A stretch of 64,000 nucleotides of DNA from Viola odorata (GCA_963691705.1 OY829544.1:35113917-35177916), one strand, 5' to 3'. Shown: positions 32,207-44,560, counted from the stretch's first letter. Made by a program: numbers and translations. The notes: generated by a model from the sequence alone, not told the origin.

Positions 32207-32390
32207 TAGGGCTGCCCAAAATTTCCGAGACCCGAATTTTTGATTTTTCAGACCCGAATTTTTCAATTTCGGAATCGAAAATTCAGAATTTCAGAAATTC
32301 AAGTTCGGGTATCTTATACCCGAAATTTTAATTCGGGATGGATTTTGAGAAATTTGGGTACCCGAAATACCCGAATTTAACAAGCCTAAA
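32207..32390 (+). repeat. Left terminal and subterminal repeats of the hAT element
   Basis: TIR plus several ACCCGAATTTTT and TTCGGGTA motifs. The mirrored cluster lies at 37135-37325. Confidence 0.8.
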
Positions 32391-34210
32391 ATGACGTCAT
32401 TTTATGTACAACCCAAATAACCTATCTCATTCTCCTCGATTTCAATTCATTCTCACTCTCTCTTACCAAAGGTCCTGAACACACAGAACACACAGAACAC
32501 AGTGTCGCCGTCCACCATCACCAACACAACCAGCGCCGCCCGTTCACAACCATTCTCCTCCCAATCTCTCCTCATCATCACCAACACACCATCTTCAAAA
32601 CCACTACCATCCACCACCAGCGCCGCCGACCCTTCAACAGATTCAATACCGCCGACCCACCAACACACCATCTTCTTCACCACCATCGTCATTCATCACC
32701 ACCATCTTCTCTTATAGGTAGGGCTGCTCAATTTTTGATTAATTTTGGATTTCAATTAGAATTAACCCTAATTTTGAAAATGTACAGTAACTTAGCCTCT
32801 ACTGTCTTGTTGTGTCAATTGTTTCCATCTTCTCTCATTTTTCCCTCTGCACATTTCTATTAGATTCTTTTGATTGATCTTGCATGTGTAAAATATGCAG
32901 AACATTTCAACTAGAGCAAATAGTTACTTCAGGGATCTCTGGTTTAGGCTTTTAGGCTTTAGCACCTGGGTTAAATGTTAGTTGTAAACAATAATGGTAC
33001 AAATTAATTACAATCAAAACTGTCAATAAATAGACTAGTTATTGTTGAATTTTATAGAACATGGTGTGCTTCTTGTTGAGCACTATTTCCCAAGGTAATT
33101 TAATTTTGTTACTTGACTTCTTTGATTTTCCATCTTGCTCACTGTTTAGAGTAATCATGGGTACCAACTGGTGTTTAAACCCCATAGGTTGTATATTTCT
33201 GCAACAAAATTTAGTACTGACATACATTAGGTTACTTTCGAGGAGGCATGGATATGAAACTTAAAACTCCATCTACTTAAACTAGTTGAATATATTTATA
33301 GTGTTATTTTATATATAAAACTTATGGTTTCGAGGATTCAAGCATTAGAGTCATACTTGTAATAGCTCTTATATTGTATCGAATAACCACCCCCACCTAA
33401 AAGTTCAGCTCGTTTGGAACTGACCAAAACATCAAATATAAACTCCACTTTATCATTATCATCTTAAACTGCATGTATATACCCTTCTGTTTTCACCTAA
33501 TAGATGAAAATATCTAGATTACAGATTGGTGGTCCAAATGTCAAACGCATCTTAGAAGTAAGCAATCTAATCTGTTAGAATTTTCAAGAGCAGTGGTACC
33601 TCCATTGGATATTCTTTTTCATGTTGTGTTATTGACCTTTGGAAAGCTTCTGATTTTTCCTTCAAATTGAGTGGATTGGGTTGGATAGGTTTCAAAAGGT
33701 GCATTTGAGTTTGCATTGGCATCTAATCGTTCTCTTATTAATTTTAAACTGCAGAAGAATATCATCGGCTACTTTCTGTATATAAAATACACATTTAATC
33801 TTTACCTTTTGTTTCCATATGGAATTTTATTCAAATTGAAAGGTGTTAGTTGTAAAATACTGCTTCATAATCAACGGCTACTTTCTGTATATAAAATACT
33901 GTCAATAAATAGAAAAACAAGAATAGAATAAATGTCAGTTGCAACCTAATCTACTTCCTAATCCCCTTTGGTGCTTCTTTCTAACATCGAACAAATAGTG
34001 GTAACTAAATATTTTATAAACTTTCATGATTTTTGCTACTTATGGTACTTAGCCGCTTTGTCTACTGTCCTTTTCTTTTCTGCCACCTCTGCATTGCTTT
34101 GCGCTACGTGACCATCTCCCATGGTTGTCCTGTTACTGTTAATTTTCTTTTTTAAGAAAAAGATTAAACTAAAATTAACTTGATTTTCTGTTTTATTAAT
34201 TAGGAGGAAG
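32391..34210 (+). other. hAT 5' untranslated region, no gene
   Basis: A C/A-rich stretch with repeated CCACCATCACCAACACA (32500-32700) is probably a transcribed leader. The rest is AT-rich. The short frames have no domain. Confidence 0.5.
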
Positions 34211-36595
34211 ATGTTTGATAACCTAGTTGATGCGGATGTGGTAATGCAAGACAAACAACCAGCAGAAGCTGCGGTGGCAGTGGTGGCAAATACACAAACG
34301 CAACCTGCGGCACTGGCTACTGCTACAGTAAAGCAAGAGAAGAAAAGGAAGACGATGGTTCCAAGATCAATTTTGTGGAAGCAATTTAAAAGGAGCCAAA
34401 ATAAGGATGGAGAATGGAAAGGTACTTGTATTTACTATCAAACTGAAATTGCATGTGATTCTAGGGTAAATGGTACAAATGGCATGAAAAATCACATGAA
34501 AAGGTGTAAAGAGGTACCCCATTCTAATGACCCTAGGCAAACTGAAATGACAACTTATGTAAATCTAGATGGTAGTAAGACTGTAGGACCTTGGAAGTTT
34601 GATCAAGAAGCTTGTAAGAAGGCTTTGGCACTAATGATAATAGAGGATGAGTTTCCCTTTAGGTTTGTAGAGGGTGTAGGGTTTAAGAAGTTCATGGCTA
34701 CTGTGCAGAATAGGTTTTTAGTGCCTTCTAGGAACATAATTACTAGGTTTTGTTATAAGATGTATGTTGATGAGAAGGTGAGACTGAAAGCGTTTTTGAT
34801 GTCTAATTGTGATAGGGTTTCTATTACCACTAACACTTGGACATCCATTCAAAGGATTAACTACATGGTTGTAACTGCTCACTTTATTGATAATGACTGG
34901 AATTTACATAAAAAAGTGTTGAATTTTTGTCCAATCACTAGTCATAAAGGTGATGTTATAGGAAAGACTCTTGAGAAATGTTTGATTGATTGGGGAATTA
35001 ATAAGGTGTTTACAATCACAGTAGATAATGCTAGCTCAAATGATTTAGTTATTTCCTAGATTAAGAAGAAGATGAATTAGTGGGGTACAAATATTTGTGG
35101 GGGGGGTTTGTTCATGTTAGGTGCATTACAGACATTGTGAATTTAATGGTATTGCATGGGCTTAACACTATAGGAACCTCAATCATTAGGATCAGAGAGG
35201 CAGTAAGGTACATTAGCCAATCACCATCTAGACCGTCTAAGTTTAAGGAGTGTGCAGAAAGAGAGCATGTTGAGTCTAAAGCATTGTTGTGCTTAGATGT
35301 GTGTACTAGGTGGAACTCCACCTATTTGATGTTAGAGGCTGCATTGAAGTTTGAGAAGACCTTTGAGGCATATGAGGATGTGGATCCCTTCTACAGGATT
35401 GAGCTTGTGATGAGAGAAGAAAAAAGAAAGAATAAAAGAAAGGGAAAATCAAATGAAGAGGATTTGGCAGATATTCTGACGATTGATGATGAGGAATCTC
35501 TAGAGGATGATGGTGTTCAATATATGAATACAAGCACTGATGGTGATGGTGATGGTGGTGGTGGTGGAGGTGGTGTACCAAAAGAAGATGATTGGGTGAA
35601 TGCAAGAAGATTGTGTAAGACCTTGAAGTACTTTTATGATTTAACTTGCTTTGTGTCAGGGTCTAAGTATGTTACTGCAAATATTTACTTTGATCACGTA
35701 TCTAATGTGGCTACCATGTTGAGAGCTTGGGAGAATAGTAGTGACGTAGAACTTACGAAATTGGTAGGAAAAATGCATGAGAAGTTTGATAAGTATTGGG
35801 GGTAATGTGGGTAAGTTTAATTCTCTTCTTTATATTGTTGTTGTGTTTGATCCAAGAAAGAAGATGGATTATGTGGCTTTTGCTCTGTTAGATGTGCATG
35901 GGGAGTTTGTTGGGAAAGAGTTTGGAGAAAAAGTGAGGAGGGATACAAAAAGAATATATGTAGCGTATTGGGAGTTGTATGGTAAGAGAAAAGAGCATAG
36001 TGTTGTAGGTGATACTGTTGTGGATAAGGGAGGGTGTAGTGGAAGAGAAAGTGTTTGTGAGGGGTCTGAGTTGATCAATGCTAGAGAAGAAAGGTTTAAG
36101 AGGTTCAAGGAAGCTAATGGTGGAGGCTCCCTCCAAATGAAGTCAGAACTAGAATCTTACTTGCAAGAGAATGTTATTGAAGGAGGCAAATCATTTTCCA
36201 TCTTTGACTGGTGGAAAAAGCATGCTCCAAGGTTTCCTATTCTTTCTAGGATGGCAAAGGATGTACTAGTTGTCCAAGTTTCCACAGTGGCATCTGAATC
36301 TACATTCAGTACTAGAGGAAGAGTTCTTGACCCTTTTAGGAGCTCCTTGACTCCAATGGTTGTGCAAGGCTTAATATGTTCACAAGATTGGTTCAAGTCA
36401 TCAAGAGAATCCATGAAACTTAAAGAGGACCTTGCTAAGCTTGAACAATGGGAAGATGGTACATTTTTTTTTATTGCAATTGAGTTCTGAAAATTTATTT
36501 CTACATTTAATTACTAATATTTTCTCTCTCTTGGAATACTTTGGTTTGTAGACTTCTCTCAAATGCTAGTGGAGACAACTATTACAGAAGTTTAG
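34211..36595 (+). pseudogene. hAT transposase, inactivated (BED zinc finger, hATC dimerisation domain)
   Basis: Starts at the ATG 34211. A BED finger lies near residues 55-100, but its second Cys is Tyr (CIYY). TTNTWTS near residue 215 has Asn where the family usually has the first catalytic Asp. VDNASSND supplies the second Asp, and STVASESTFSTRGR in the hATC part retains the Glu. TAG stops lie at 35057-35059 and 35078-35080. Frame changes follow at an 8-G run (35099-35106) and a 5-G run (35798-35802). A GT-AG intron at 36459-36551 would add a 15-residue last exon ending at 36595. The full-length relic is non-functional. Confidence 0.88.
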
Positions 36596-37325
36596 TTGCT
36601 TGAAGTCACTTGCTAGTTGTGGAGGTGTGTGCAAACTCATTCAAATTTTTGGAATTTTACTTGCTAATTTCACTTGCTAATAGTTGATTCGGTACTTATT
36701 TTGGAATTAGTTGCTTGGAGTCACTTGCTAAAGTGAAGAGGGAGATCACTTGTTTTGCTTGGACAAAAAATTGCAGTGGAGAAAAGGAGTTAGTTGTATG
36801 GATAATGAGTATGGCAGTGAAGAGGGAGATCACTTGCTAAACTTATCGTTGTTATTAAATTATTGTTGTAGCCTTGGATTATTTGTATGGCAGTGAATTG
36901 GATTTGCATAATTTGTTGGATTGTTTGTATGGCAGTGGATTGGATTAACTTAATTTGTATGTTTAAAATTGCTGGATTGTTTGTATAATTTGTTGGATTG
37001 AATTGGCAGTAGATTGGATTAACTTAATTTGTATGTTTAAAATTGTTGGATTGTTTATATAATTTGTTGGATTGAATTCATAATTTTAGAATTCATACAG
37101 GTAGAACTACAGTGTATGGCAGTGGATTGAATTGTCAAAATTCATAATTTCAGAAAATTCTAAAATTTTGGGTATTCTGAAATTTTTGAAATTATGAATT
37201 CGGAAATTCGGGTTCGGAAAGCATTTTAAAATTTCGGGTTCGGGATGGAAAATCTAAATTTCAGAATAGCTTAATTTTGCAAATTCAGAATTCAGAAATT
37301 CGGAATAACCGAATGGGCACCCCTA
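36596..37325 (+). repeat. hAT 3' region with internal repeats and right TIR
   Basis: Repeated GTATGGCAGTG and TTGGATT(G/A)ATT units (36790-37130), then TTCGGGTTCGG subterminal motifs and the right TIR. Confidence 0.7.
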
Positions 37326-37490
37326 CTAGTAATAAGGAAGTGGGATCTGGAAACTGATACATTTGAAAATCTAGGATTAAGAGGTGAATCGTTAAGTGCA
37401 GGTGTTGGTTCTGATTTTGTTTTGTATGTCTTTTCTTTATTTTGAGTTAGTCATGCTTGGGGGCAAGCATTGTTTAAGTATGGGGAGATT
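37326..37490 (+). other. Athila 3' end before the LTR, with PPT
   Basis: Resumes Athila sequence after the hAT. CATGCTTGGGGGCAAGCATTG and TATGGGGAGATT (37480-37490) immediately precede the LTR, as usual in Athila elements. Confidence 0.7.
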
Positions 37491-38924
37491 TGATTGGCCA
37501 TTAATTTCGCACATTTTTACCACTCAAATTTTTTCATATTGAGTGGAGAAACTATTTAAATTGTGCCAAATTTTCCTAATTGTGCAGATGTTCGAAGAAG
37601 TGGCAATTACATGGAAAAACCAGCTTTGGAGCGTGTAGCAGATAATCGAGCAATCTTGGCCACAAGCTTGGCCAAGATTGCTAAACTAGAGACGTGCTGG
37701 CCATGGAGTCAAGGAAGGTGCGTTTTGGATTAGGACGACAGGTGGAGCCAGTCTTGATGGTAGAAGCGTTTGCAAGGAGGACTCTCGGATATTGATCCGA
37801 TTTCACATTTGAACAAACAATCTATCTTTAATTCCATTTTTTTATTTTCGAATTTGAACAATTTAGTTTTATCTTTAATTTTGAAGTTTGGATGTTGGAA
37901 AGAACCGTGAGCAGTGGGGACTCTAGCCTTGGTTAAAGGTTAAGGAAGTTTGCCGATCACGGGGATCTTCCTTCTTCCAACTTCTGGGTTCTAAAAACTT
38001 GCTCTGTGATTATTCTCTTGAATATTGCAGATTTAATTTAATTCATGCTCATCAATTATTTTTTTCCTTCCTTAACTAATATGTCTAGCAACTAAACCAC
38101 CCATTCTTGGTAAGGGTCGAGTGAGTTAAATCCCATCTTCGTGAGACCAAAATACACTTCATAAACCATCTCCTTCCATAATCTCTCCAACCTTTGTTCT
38201 AACAAATCGGTTCCTATTATGCTCAAGACCCGATCACTCTTGAGCCCATAAGTGAATTTGTAGCCAGCCTCAAAGGGGACGAGTCGAAACTAGAGAGGTT
38301 CAAGTAGGCAGCTAGCCTCGTCGAAGCTAGTAAGAGTTGGAGGATATAGTTCAGACCAGGTTGACGCCCTAGGGCCCTGATTGGAGGGCAGCATGAATTA
38401 GATACTGTCTTTCCCTGTGACATTGTAGAAGCACGCGCGACTCAAACCAGCAATCAAGCGGATAAATCCTTTAACCAGCAAGGTGTCCCTTGATTAGGAT
38501 CACTAGGAAAGGGAATACCCGTCAAGTGATTTCGAGAGGAGGAAAGTAGGATTGGAAAGGAATACCTCCCAGTCTATAGCAATATTATGAAGGGAGAGGT
38601 TGAACACCCTTGAATCAATGATCAAAGTATGCGGACCAGTGCTCACGAACTCTCCCTTACTAGGAATTTCTCCATTATAAGTTTAGATCCTAAAATAACC
38701 ACCCTAGGCCAAGACTCAATCTTGACCAAGATCACTTTCGATTGTCAATTTTTAGTTTAGTTACTTTGAGTTACAAAAACAAATCCAATTCTAGTGACGA
38801 GGAAGTCAATTCAGAGCTACAGAATCATAGAGGTCTTAGAGGACAATCCTCTTACAACAATCTGCAAGTCCTTGTGGACCGTGATAAGTTGTACTCTTTT
38901 ACCTATTTCTATATTCATTTTACA
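37491..38924 (+). repeat. Athila LTR
   Basis: Starts TGATTGGCCATTAATTTC right after the PPT. The right end is set at ...CATTTTACA because a PBS-like ATTTTTGGTGC string follows 7 bases later. The boundary is uncertain since only one LTR is in the window. No gene inside. Confidence 0.6.
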
Positions 38925-39054
38925 ACTATTTTTGGTGCTAACGATAGGCAACCACATGTTTATTTTTACACGTGTTGCATGATTGTGTGTTTCGTGAACT
39001 TTTCTGACAAGATTTGGACTCCTAGTGGAAGGCAAAAGGGGAAGATGGCTTCTT
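38925..39054 (+). other. Sequence between the Athila LTR and element B
   Basis: 130 bp holding TTTTTGGTGCTAACGATAGG, a poor match to the Athila tRNA-Asp PBS. It may be Athila leader sequence or unrelated flank. Confidence 0.35.
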
Positions 39055-39360
39055 GAAGTGGTTGTTTATGCCGTCCGATGTACCTGCAAAGCGCTGGAGG
39101 GGGTCTCCGGCGTAGACACTCTGATACTTAAGTCAGTGAGGGTAGTGAGAATAGCAGAGTTTTGGCCAGCGATCTTAGGCTTACCTTTCTCTTTGATCTT
39201 GGGGGTACTTATAGGCAGAAACTAAGTGTTACCTTGGAGAACCCCGTTATCTAAGGGTGATAACGGGTTTGACAAACGGTTAGGGGTTCCCCATTAATGA
39301 AGCACATTATCGTTACACGTTATCTAGGGATGGGATAATGCCGCGTTGTCTGTTCTAGGT
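39055..39360 (-). repeat. Truncated LTR of element B
   Basis: Similar to LTR A from gtacctgca(a/c)agcgc(t/c)ggagggggtct onward, with a minus-strand TATA-like segment at ttataggc (39210-39217). Both ends are imprecise because of internal deletions. Confidence 0.65.
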
Positions 39361-39495
39361 TCTATGAGATAACGGGGTGGCGCGATTATCGAGAGGCATG
39401 TCTTTTCAAACCGCCACTCCCTTGGGCTTATAAATTGGTTTTTCTATCGCACTAATTCTTCTCATCTCTTCTTCGTTTCTTCTGCTATTTTCATC

Positions 39496-39879
39496 ATGGA
39501 CGATCTGACAAAGAACTTCTTGATCTCAAAGCCTCACACTCTGAAAAACCTCAACCAGGCCGATGTGGGCTTTCTGGAGAACATGCTAACCAAAACCTCT
39601 GAGGATATTCTGGAGCTTTAGGGGATGATGACCCCTCTTTTGTCCAGACAAGGTGCAACTTCAATGGAGGATTTCAGTCCTCTGGAGAATGTGTCTAAAT
39701 TGGCTGCTGCTGTTTCCCGTATCCAGGTGGTCATCACCTTGCTGCAACAAAGGAAGGATATGCTGGTATGCTGCTTGAAGGGCATGAGGGTTTCCTCCTC
39801 TGAACTGACTTCGATGGTGGACGCCCTGAGGGAGATTCCCACTCTGCCTGACGATGACGATGACGGGTCCCATGCTTGA
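39496..39879 (+). pseudogene. aORF1 of element B, one nonsense codon
   Basis: 128 codons collinear with aORF1 of A and C. TAG at 39619-39621 (codon 42) stands where A and C have CAA, so it is a single change in an otherwise open frame. The same MDDLTKNF start, RIQVVITLLQQRKDMLVCCL helix and acidic tail are present. A TATA-like box is at 39428-39435 and a poly(A) signal at 39963-39968. Confidence 0.75.
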
Positions 39880-40390
39880 TCGTCGGCTGCCGTCATTTTG
39901 TTTTTTCTTTTTATTCTTTTGATGTATGCGCCTAGGCGCTTAGGCCACTTAGGCCATGAATAAATAAAATGCCTTTTATGTTACCTCATTTGTTGTCTTC
40001 TGTTTCTAGTATCAAGCCAGTTGGGGCGGTTGCAAGCCCAACCGAAAACGAATCCACTGCGGGACGTATTCTCATAATACTCACGTTCCTTATCCGCTAA
40101 TTGACAATAAATGTTTTACTCAACCGTTTCTTGTATTTGTCTTTATGTTGCACTCCCGGTGGTGAATGATTAGGCGATTTCTCGGTGCCTCTTGATTGGC
40201 GCGATTCTCCAGCAGGTGTGATCACGCAAGATCGGATTCTGTAATTATGATAATTCTTCTCGGAATGCATTAATTATCCTGGTGCGAAAAGGCAGGAAAG
40301 TCCCTTCGTCGTGGCTATTTAAAGGGGGTTTTCTTCTCTTTTTTCTGTTCATCTTCATTTCATTTCACCTTTGAAATTGCTTGCCATTTC

Positions 40391-40849
40391 ATGGCTGACT
40401 CATATTCCATGAATGTTGCCGATCGTAACTCCCCACCAACTCCTCCAACTTCTCCAGATTCTGACGATCCTCCTCCCCCGTGCCGGAAAAGGCGATTCTC
40501 TCATCGTAAGAATCGTAAGAGGTCGAAGAAGAAGACCTCCAAGACTGTCAACATGTCTACTGACTTCTTCGTCCCTTCTGTGCAGAAGGGTGATGAACTA
40601 TTTCCTCACATTAATCATTTCTTGGAGAGAGATTCTAATGGTGATATTGGTTCTGAAGTTACGGTCTCTGCCGTCCAGGGGGGTTCATGCATTACTCTTA
40701 CGAAGGGGAAAAGTCCTTTGGAGGACCCTCCGTCAAAGCTAGATCAAGAGAGAAGGGTTGACGAGCCTTTCCCTTTTGTCAATGATGAGCTGCCGTCTTC
40801 GGATGGAGATGACTTTTACTGGCCTTCTTACTGGCTTGATGAAGACTAA
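40391..40849 (+). CDS. aORF2 of element B
   Basis: 152 aa, fully open. It has the conserved N-terminus MADSY...NSPPTPPTSPDSD, a strong basic cluster (RKRRFSHRKNRKRSKKK, about residues 35-52) that resembles a nuclear localisation signal, and the acidic aromatic tail FYWPSYWLDED. It is preceded by the conserved GCCCAACCGAAAA motif (40034) and a CTATTTAAA box (about 40316). Function unknown. Confidence 0.65.
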   Translation: MADSYSMNVADRNSPPTPPTSPDSDDPPPPCRKRRFSHRKNRKRSKKKTSKTVNMSTDFFVPSVQKGDELFPHINHFLERDSNGDIGSEVTVSAVQGGSCITLTKGKSPLEDPPSKLDQERRVDEPFPFVNDELPSSDGDDFYWPSYWLDED

Positions 40850-41328
40850 CTTTGCGTTATGCACCTTGTAGATGTCGTATGGCTTTATGAATTATTTGCA
40901 ACTATCCTTTGTTATCGTTTTTGCGTTTTCTTCCCAATTTCTTTAATAGCTAACGCGAACGCGTTAGTCATTTTGAAGTAACTATTCTGTAACCGTCTGA
41001 CTTGGTCAAAGTAACCGCCCCTCGAAAATATGTGACGAGTAACTGCTTGGTCTTAAATTCTCCTTTAATATGATTCCACGTGGCCACTTCCTTTTTACAC
41101 ACGTCTTCATATGATTGGCCGCTCAATTAATGTGGTGGCACTTAGTCCTTTAAGAGGAGACTGCTTTCTCTTTCTTACTCTTTTTGCCCTCATTTCAAAT
41201 TTCCTTTTTCCTTTTCCTTCTGCTTTGTCACGAAGAAATTTCTTGCTTGTCTATCGGCTCACCTATAACTCTTTTCTTTCAAGGTATTTCACTCCATCTT
41301 CTCCAGGTTTTCTTTTCGCTGGTTCATT

Positions 41329-43455
41329 ATGCGTATGATAAGATCTCCTAGGGGTTTTCAAAGACCTTTAGATCCAGAAGTTGATAAAACACCCAATATT
41401 TTTTCTTGTGAAATGGTTCTGAAGGTTGAATTAGAGAGTCATGGTATCTTTTTTCCCCTTGGTTATTCTGTTACCGTTCCTGAGGATGGCCTGCAGCTTC
41501 ATGATCCACTGTGGAGAAACTATAGAATGGTTTACTTTAAGATGTTCCTTTATGGCTTTCGTTTCTCAGTTCATACTTCTGTAGAGAAATTGTTGCTCCA
41601 ATATGATATTAATCCAGCTCAGATAACTCCTTCCTCTTGGTGTGGAATTTATGTCTTTCTTCGTGCTTGCGAGATGAAGGGGATCTTTACTCCGTCCATT
41701 GGTTTATTTTGTAAATTCTTTAGCTTAACTTGTCGCAACTGTTTGGTCGATATTACCCCGAGGTGGAATGATGTGTTCGTGCAGTCATTCTGGCAGAAGT
41801 TTCTGGGTTTTGAGGAGACTGTGGCTGATTGGAAGAGCGATTTCTTCATTATCGAACTGCATTCGTGTTTGTGGTGCGGGGGTTTTAATCGGGAGATTAC
41901 TAGTGTCGTCTGGGTAGAACTAGAAGTGTTGTCTAGAAACGAGTTAGCTCAGGCTAACGCTCTGCTAGAGATAGATACGTTCTTCCATATTTGGGAGTTC
42001 GCTTTGTACAGACGCTTGGAAGAGTGCGTTATAGGTGAGTTTTCCTCTTTTCGTGTTATCGCTTTGATTTGCTTGTCGTGCTAACATATAGTTCCTTGGT
42101 AGAAAACACTGAGGGTCAATCGTCTGGTGCCGCTCCAAACCCTATCGGCTTCTCCACCATCTGGGGGCTCCAGTCGTCAGAATGTCCCATTAAAGAGGAG
42201 AATTAAGACAGTCGCCAGAAGAGGGCGGGGTGTTTCTGCTCAAGCCTCTCATTTTCTCAAAATTTGGTTACTGGTTCGGGGCAGAGGAGTAAATTTGGGC
42301 CCACCTATAACTAGGATAATTGACAGCGATAGCAAGGACATGGATACTAAAACAGATCTTCGACATGCTTCCTCAGCTCATCGAAAGAAACTTAGAGTAG
42401 AGAGAGATGGGCAGGCTACCGGGATTTCTTCTAGAAATGCTAACGAGGTCCCTACCATGAGGGTTGACATTCCTACTATGGCAAGTACTTCTCAGACGAC
42501 CAAGGTTGCTGAGGCGTCGACTGTTGTTTTTCCAACTACCACTGAAGTTCCGCCAGCGACAGATTCACCTCCGCCGGCTAACGCCCCTGACTCTCCTATT
42601 TCTTGTTGCATTACAGACATGACGGCGACGACTTCCCATGTGAGTCCGCTTTCTGAGTCATCACCCAAGGCTCCTCAACGGTTATTTTTCACTTCTGTTA
42701 CTGGAGCAGGTGATAGCGCTTCTTCTTTGGCCTTAATGGTTAATTTTTCATCTCAAGGCCCTAAGGGGGTCCCGTCCTATCGTCTAAATTTGGCAGGGCT
42801 TGGATTTTATGGTCTTCGTGTCACAGGGGTGTTAGACCCTTTCTCAAGAGATGAATTAACCCCATCTTTGATAGGCAGGATGATGAGCTCTTCTGAAGAA
42901 AGAGAAAAGTTTCTGCAACTTTCCCAAAGGGCTCGATATGCGCGCGTTATGAATGATTCTTTAGATGCCTTCCGCTATCTAGACTATGCCGTCGAGGCTT
43001 ATGAGAGCCAATTACAGGATTTTTCCAGCACGATGTGTGCTCAAAAGGCGCAGCTTGACTGAGCGTTAAGCCAAGTGAAATTGCTAATGCAACTCCAGAA
43101 CGAAACGCAAAAAGAGTTGAGTAGAGAAAAATCCAAAGGGAAAGCAAAAGTTGAGGTTTTGGAGGCAGAGTTAGTGACAGAAAGGAAGAAGAACTTTCTT
43201 CTTCATGAAGAGATACTATCTCGAGAAGAGGAGCTTGCCAGGGTTCCGTTAAAGATAGAATGGTGGAAAAAGAAGGTCATGCAGGCCTTTAACTCTGGTT
43301 TTGCAGATTACCATAGGAGTAATTCTTTCGATCCAGCTAAGATTGCCGATTATACGTCTGCCGTGATGGATAAAATTGATGGGAGTAAAGAAGGTCAGCT
43401 TTCTTCAGAGGAGGAAGATGCTGGTGACAACAATGGCGCTCGACGCTTGATTTAA
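41329..43455 (+). pseudogene. aORF3 of element B (spliced; one frameshift and one stop)
   Basis: Exon 1 is 41329-42034, open, with the Transposase_28-like domain (YFKMFLYGFRF, INPAQITPSSWCG, ITPRWNDVFVQSFW). The intron is 42035-42102 (68 bp, GTGAGT...GGTAG, with TGCTAAC before the acceptor). Exon 2 continues to 43455, but a small deletion between 42103 and 42127 changes frame, and TGA at 43060-43062 interrupts the coiled coil. The C-terminal motif KIEWWKKK and the acidic end match C. Decay is light. Confidence 0.8.
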
Positions 43456-43807
43456 TCCTCGCTTGTTTTTCCTTTATTCTTCCAAAGGTTGTAACGTAAA
43501 ACCATTTAACGTTATTTATTTGTAATAACGCGTATGCTGCGAAACCGTTATTTTCTTCTTATAGATCTTGAGTCTTGATGTATTTTGTTGTTAACGTTGA
43601 TCATATCTATTAAGGCCTACTCGCTCTTATAGCGTTATCGTTTGGCGTTATCTTCGAGCTTTCTCAGAGATCACGTGCTAAAAGTTGGTGCTGCTTTTTA
43701 GAGCATTAAATGCTAGAAATCTCCCATTAATGTGATTTGAAGAAGTCATGATGAGAAAGGACACGTGTCTTTCCTTTTGGGAGGCGTTTGAAGCGAGCGC
43801 CCCCTAG
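43456..43807 (+). promoter_or_regulatory. Residual aORF4 promoter region of B
   Basis: Contains AGAGCATTAAATGCT (43699-43713) and GACACGTGTCTTT (43759-43771), matching the region before aORF4 in A. Element D interrupts it 36 bp later. Confidence 0.5.
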
Positions 43808-44546
43808 TGATACGATCCCAGGATATGTCATGCATGGCGCATCGCATGTTAGCAACAAGCATATGGACAAGCAAATCCTGAAGAAACAGTGGTTAGCGTC
43901 ATTGACTCTAAGCCTTAGTGTCAATGACACTAGTGACTGTTTTGAAGGGCTTTCTGAGACAGAGGATGGCGTCGTTGACGCTAATGACTCTATGCCTTAG
44001 CGTCAACGACTCTAGTGACTGCAACTTCGGACCTTCCATTATTTATTTAGCTATTTTCATTAATTAATTAATTTAGTCTGAATTTATTTTAATTAATTAA
44101 TTAGGAGTTCTATTAAGGGAAGGATTCCATTGTAAGGATTTTAGGGTTTCTCCTATTTAAAGGAGCCACCTTATTCATTATTTTGGTTACGTTATCTTGA
44201 AATAAAAATCAGAGAGTTTTCTCAATTGTTCTTCGCAAACCTTGTCCCTCTTTGAGTCCAGATACTCGATTAGGATAGCAAGTAAAACCCGAAAATCCAT
44301 TCCATTGAGTCGTCGCCCAAGGTTGATATTCACAGGTTGAATATAGGTCGCGAGATCGAATCAAGAACCTCACTTGAAATCGATTAGGTTGGTTGACACA
44401 AGTTGTCCTCAGGTCTAAGCTCGTACTTGTTGAGTTTATCTTCCGCATCGAAATCCAAGTCTAGAACTAGATCGGGAATTACCAAGTTGTCCTCAGGTCT
44501 AAGCTCGTACTTGTTGAGTTTATCTTCCGCAACTAGGATCGTATCA
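43808..44546 (+). repeat. 5' LTR of element D
   Basis: 739 bp. It contains a TATA-like CCTATTTAAAGG at 44152-44163, and an 84-bp-period direct duplication (copies starting 44399 and 44483) of CAAGTTGTCCTCAGGTC...TTCCGCA near the right end. Confidence 0.8.
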
Positions 44547-44548
44547 GT

Positions 44549-44560
44549 TGGTAGCGGAGC
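44549..44560 (+). other. Primer binding site of element D
   Basis: TGGTAGCGGAGC lies two bases after the LTR, identical to the copia PBS at 13247-13258. Confidence 0.65.

Larger units (their letters stand above)
32207..37325 (+). mobile_element. hAT DNA transposon, degenerate, inserted in Athila
   Basis: Terminal inverted repeats TAGGGCTGCCCA (32207) and TGGGCACCCCTA (ending 37325) match at 11 of 12 positions. The 8-bp flanks TTGGTAAT (32199-32206) and CTAGTAAT (37326-37333) match at six of eight, the size expected for hAT. Subterminal regions are rich in ACCCGAA (left) and TTCGGGT (right), likely transposase-binding repeats. The interior carries a decayed BED/hATC transposase. Coding direction is plus. 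Confidence 0.9.
39055..43807 (-). mobile_element. Element B: Tat-lineage Ty3/gypsy element, left part only
   Basis: It has an LTR remnant followed by antisense aORF1, aORF2 and aORF3 in the same order as A and C. It is cut at 43807 by element D just before the expected aORF4. Its gag-pol would lie to the right of the window. The left LTR edge lacks the TGATAAG terminus and about 70-100 bp, so this end is truncated next to Athila sequence. Confidence 0.85.

Noticed and set aside
38222..38423. Short minus-strand frame in the Athila LTR
   Set aside because: Isolated, no domain, inside an LTR.
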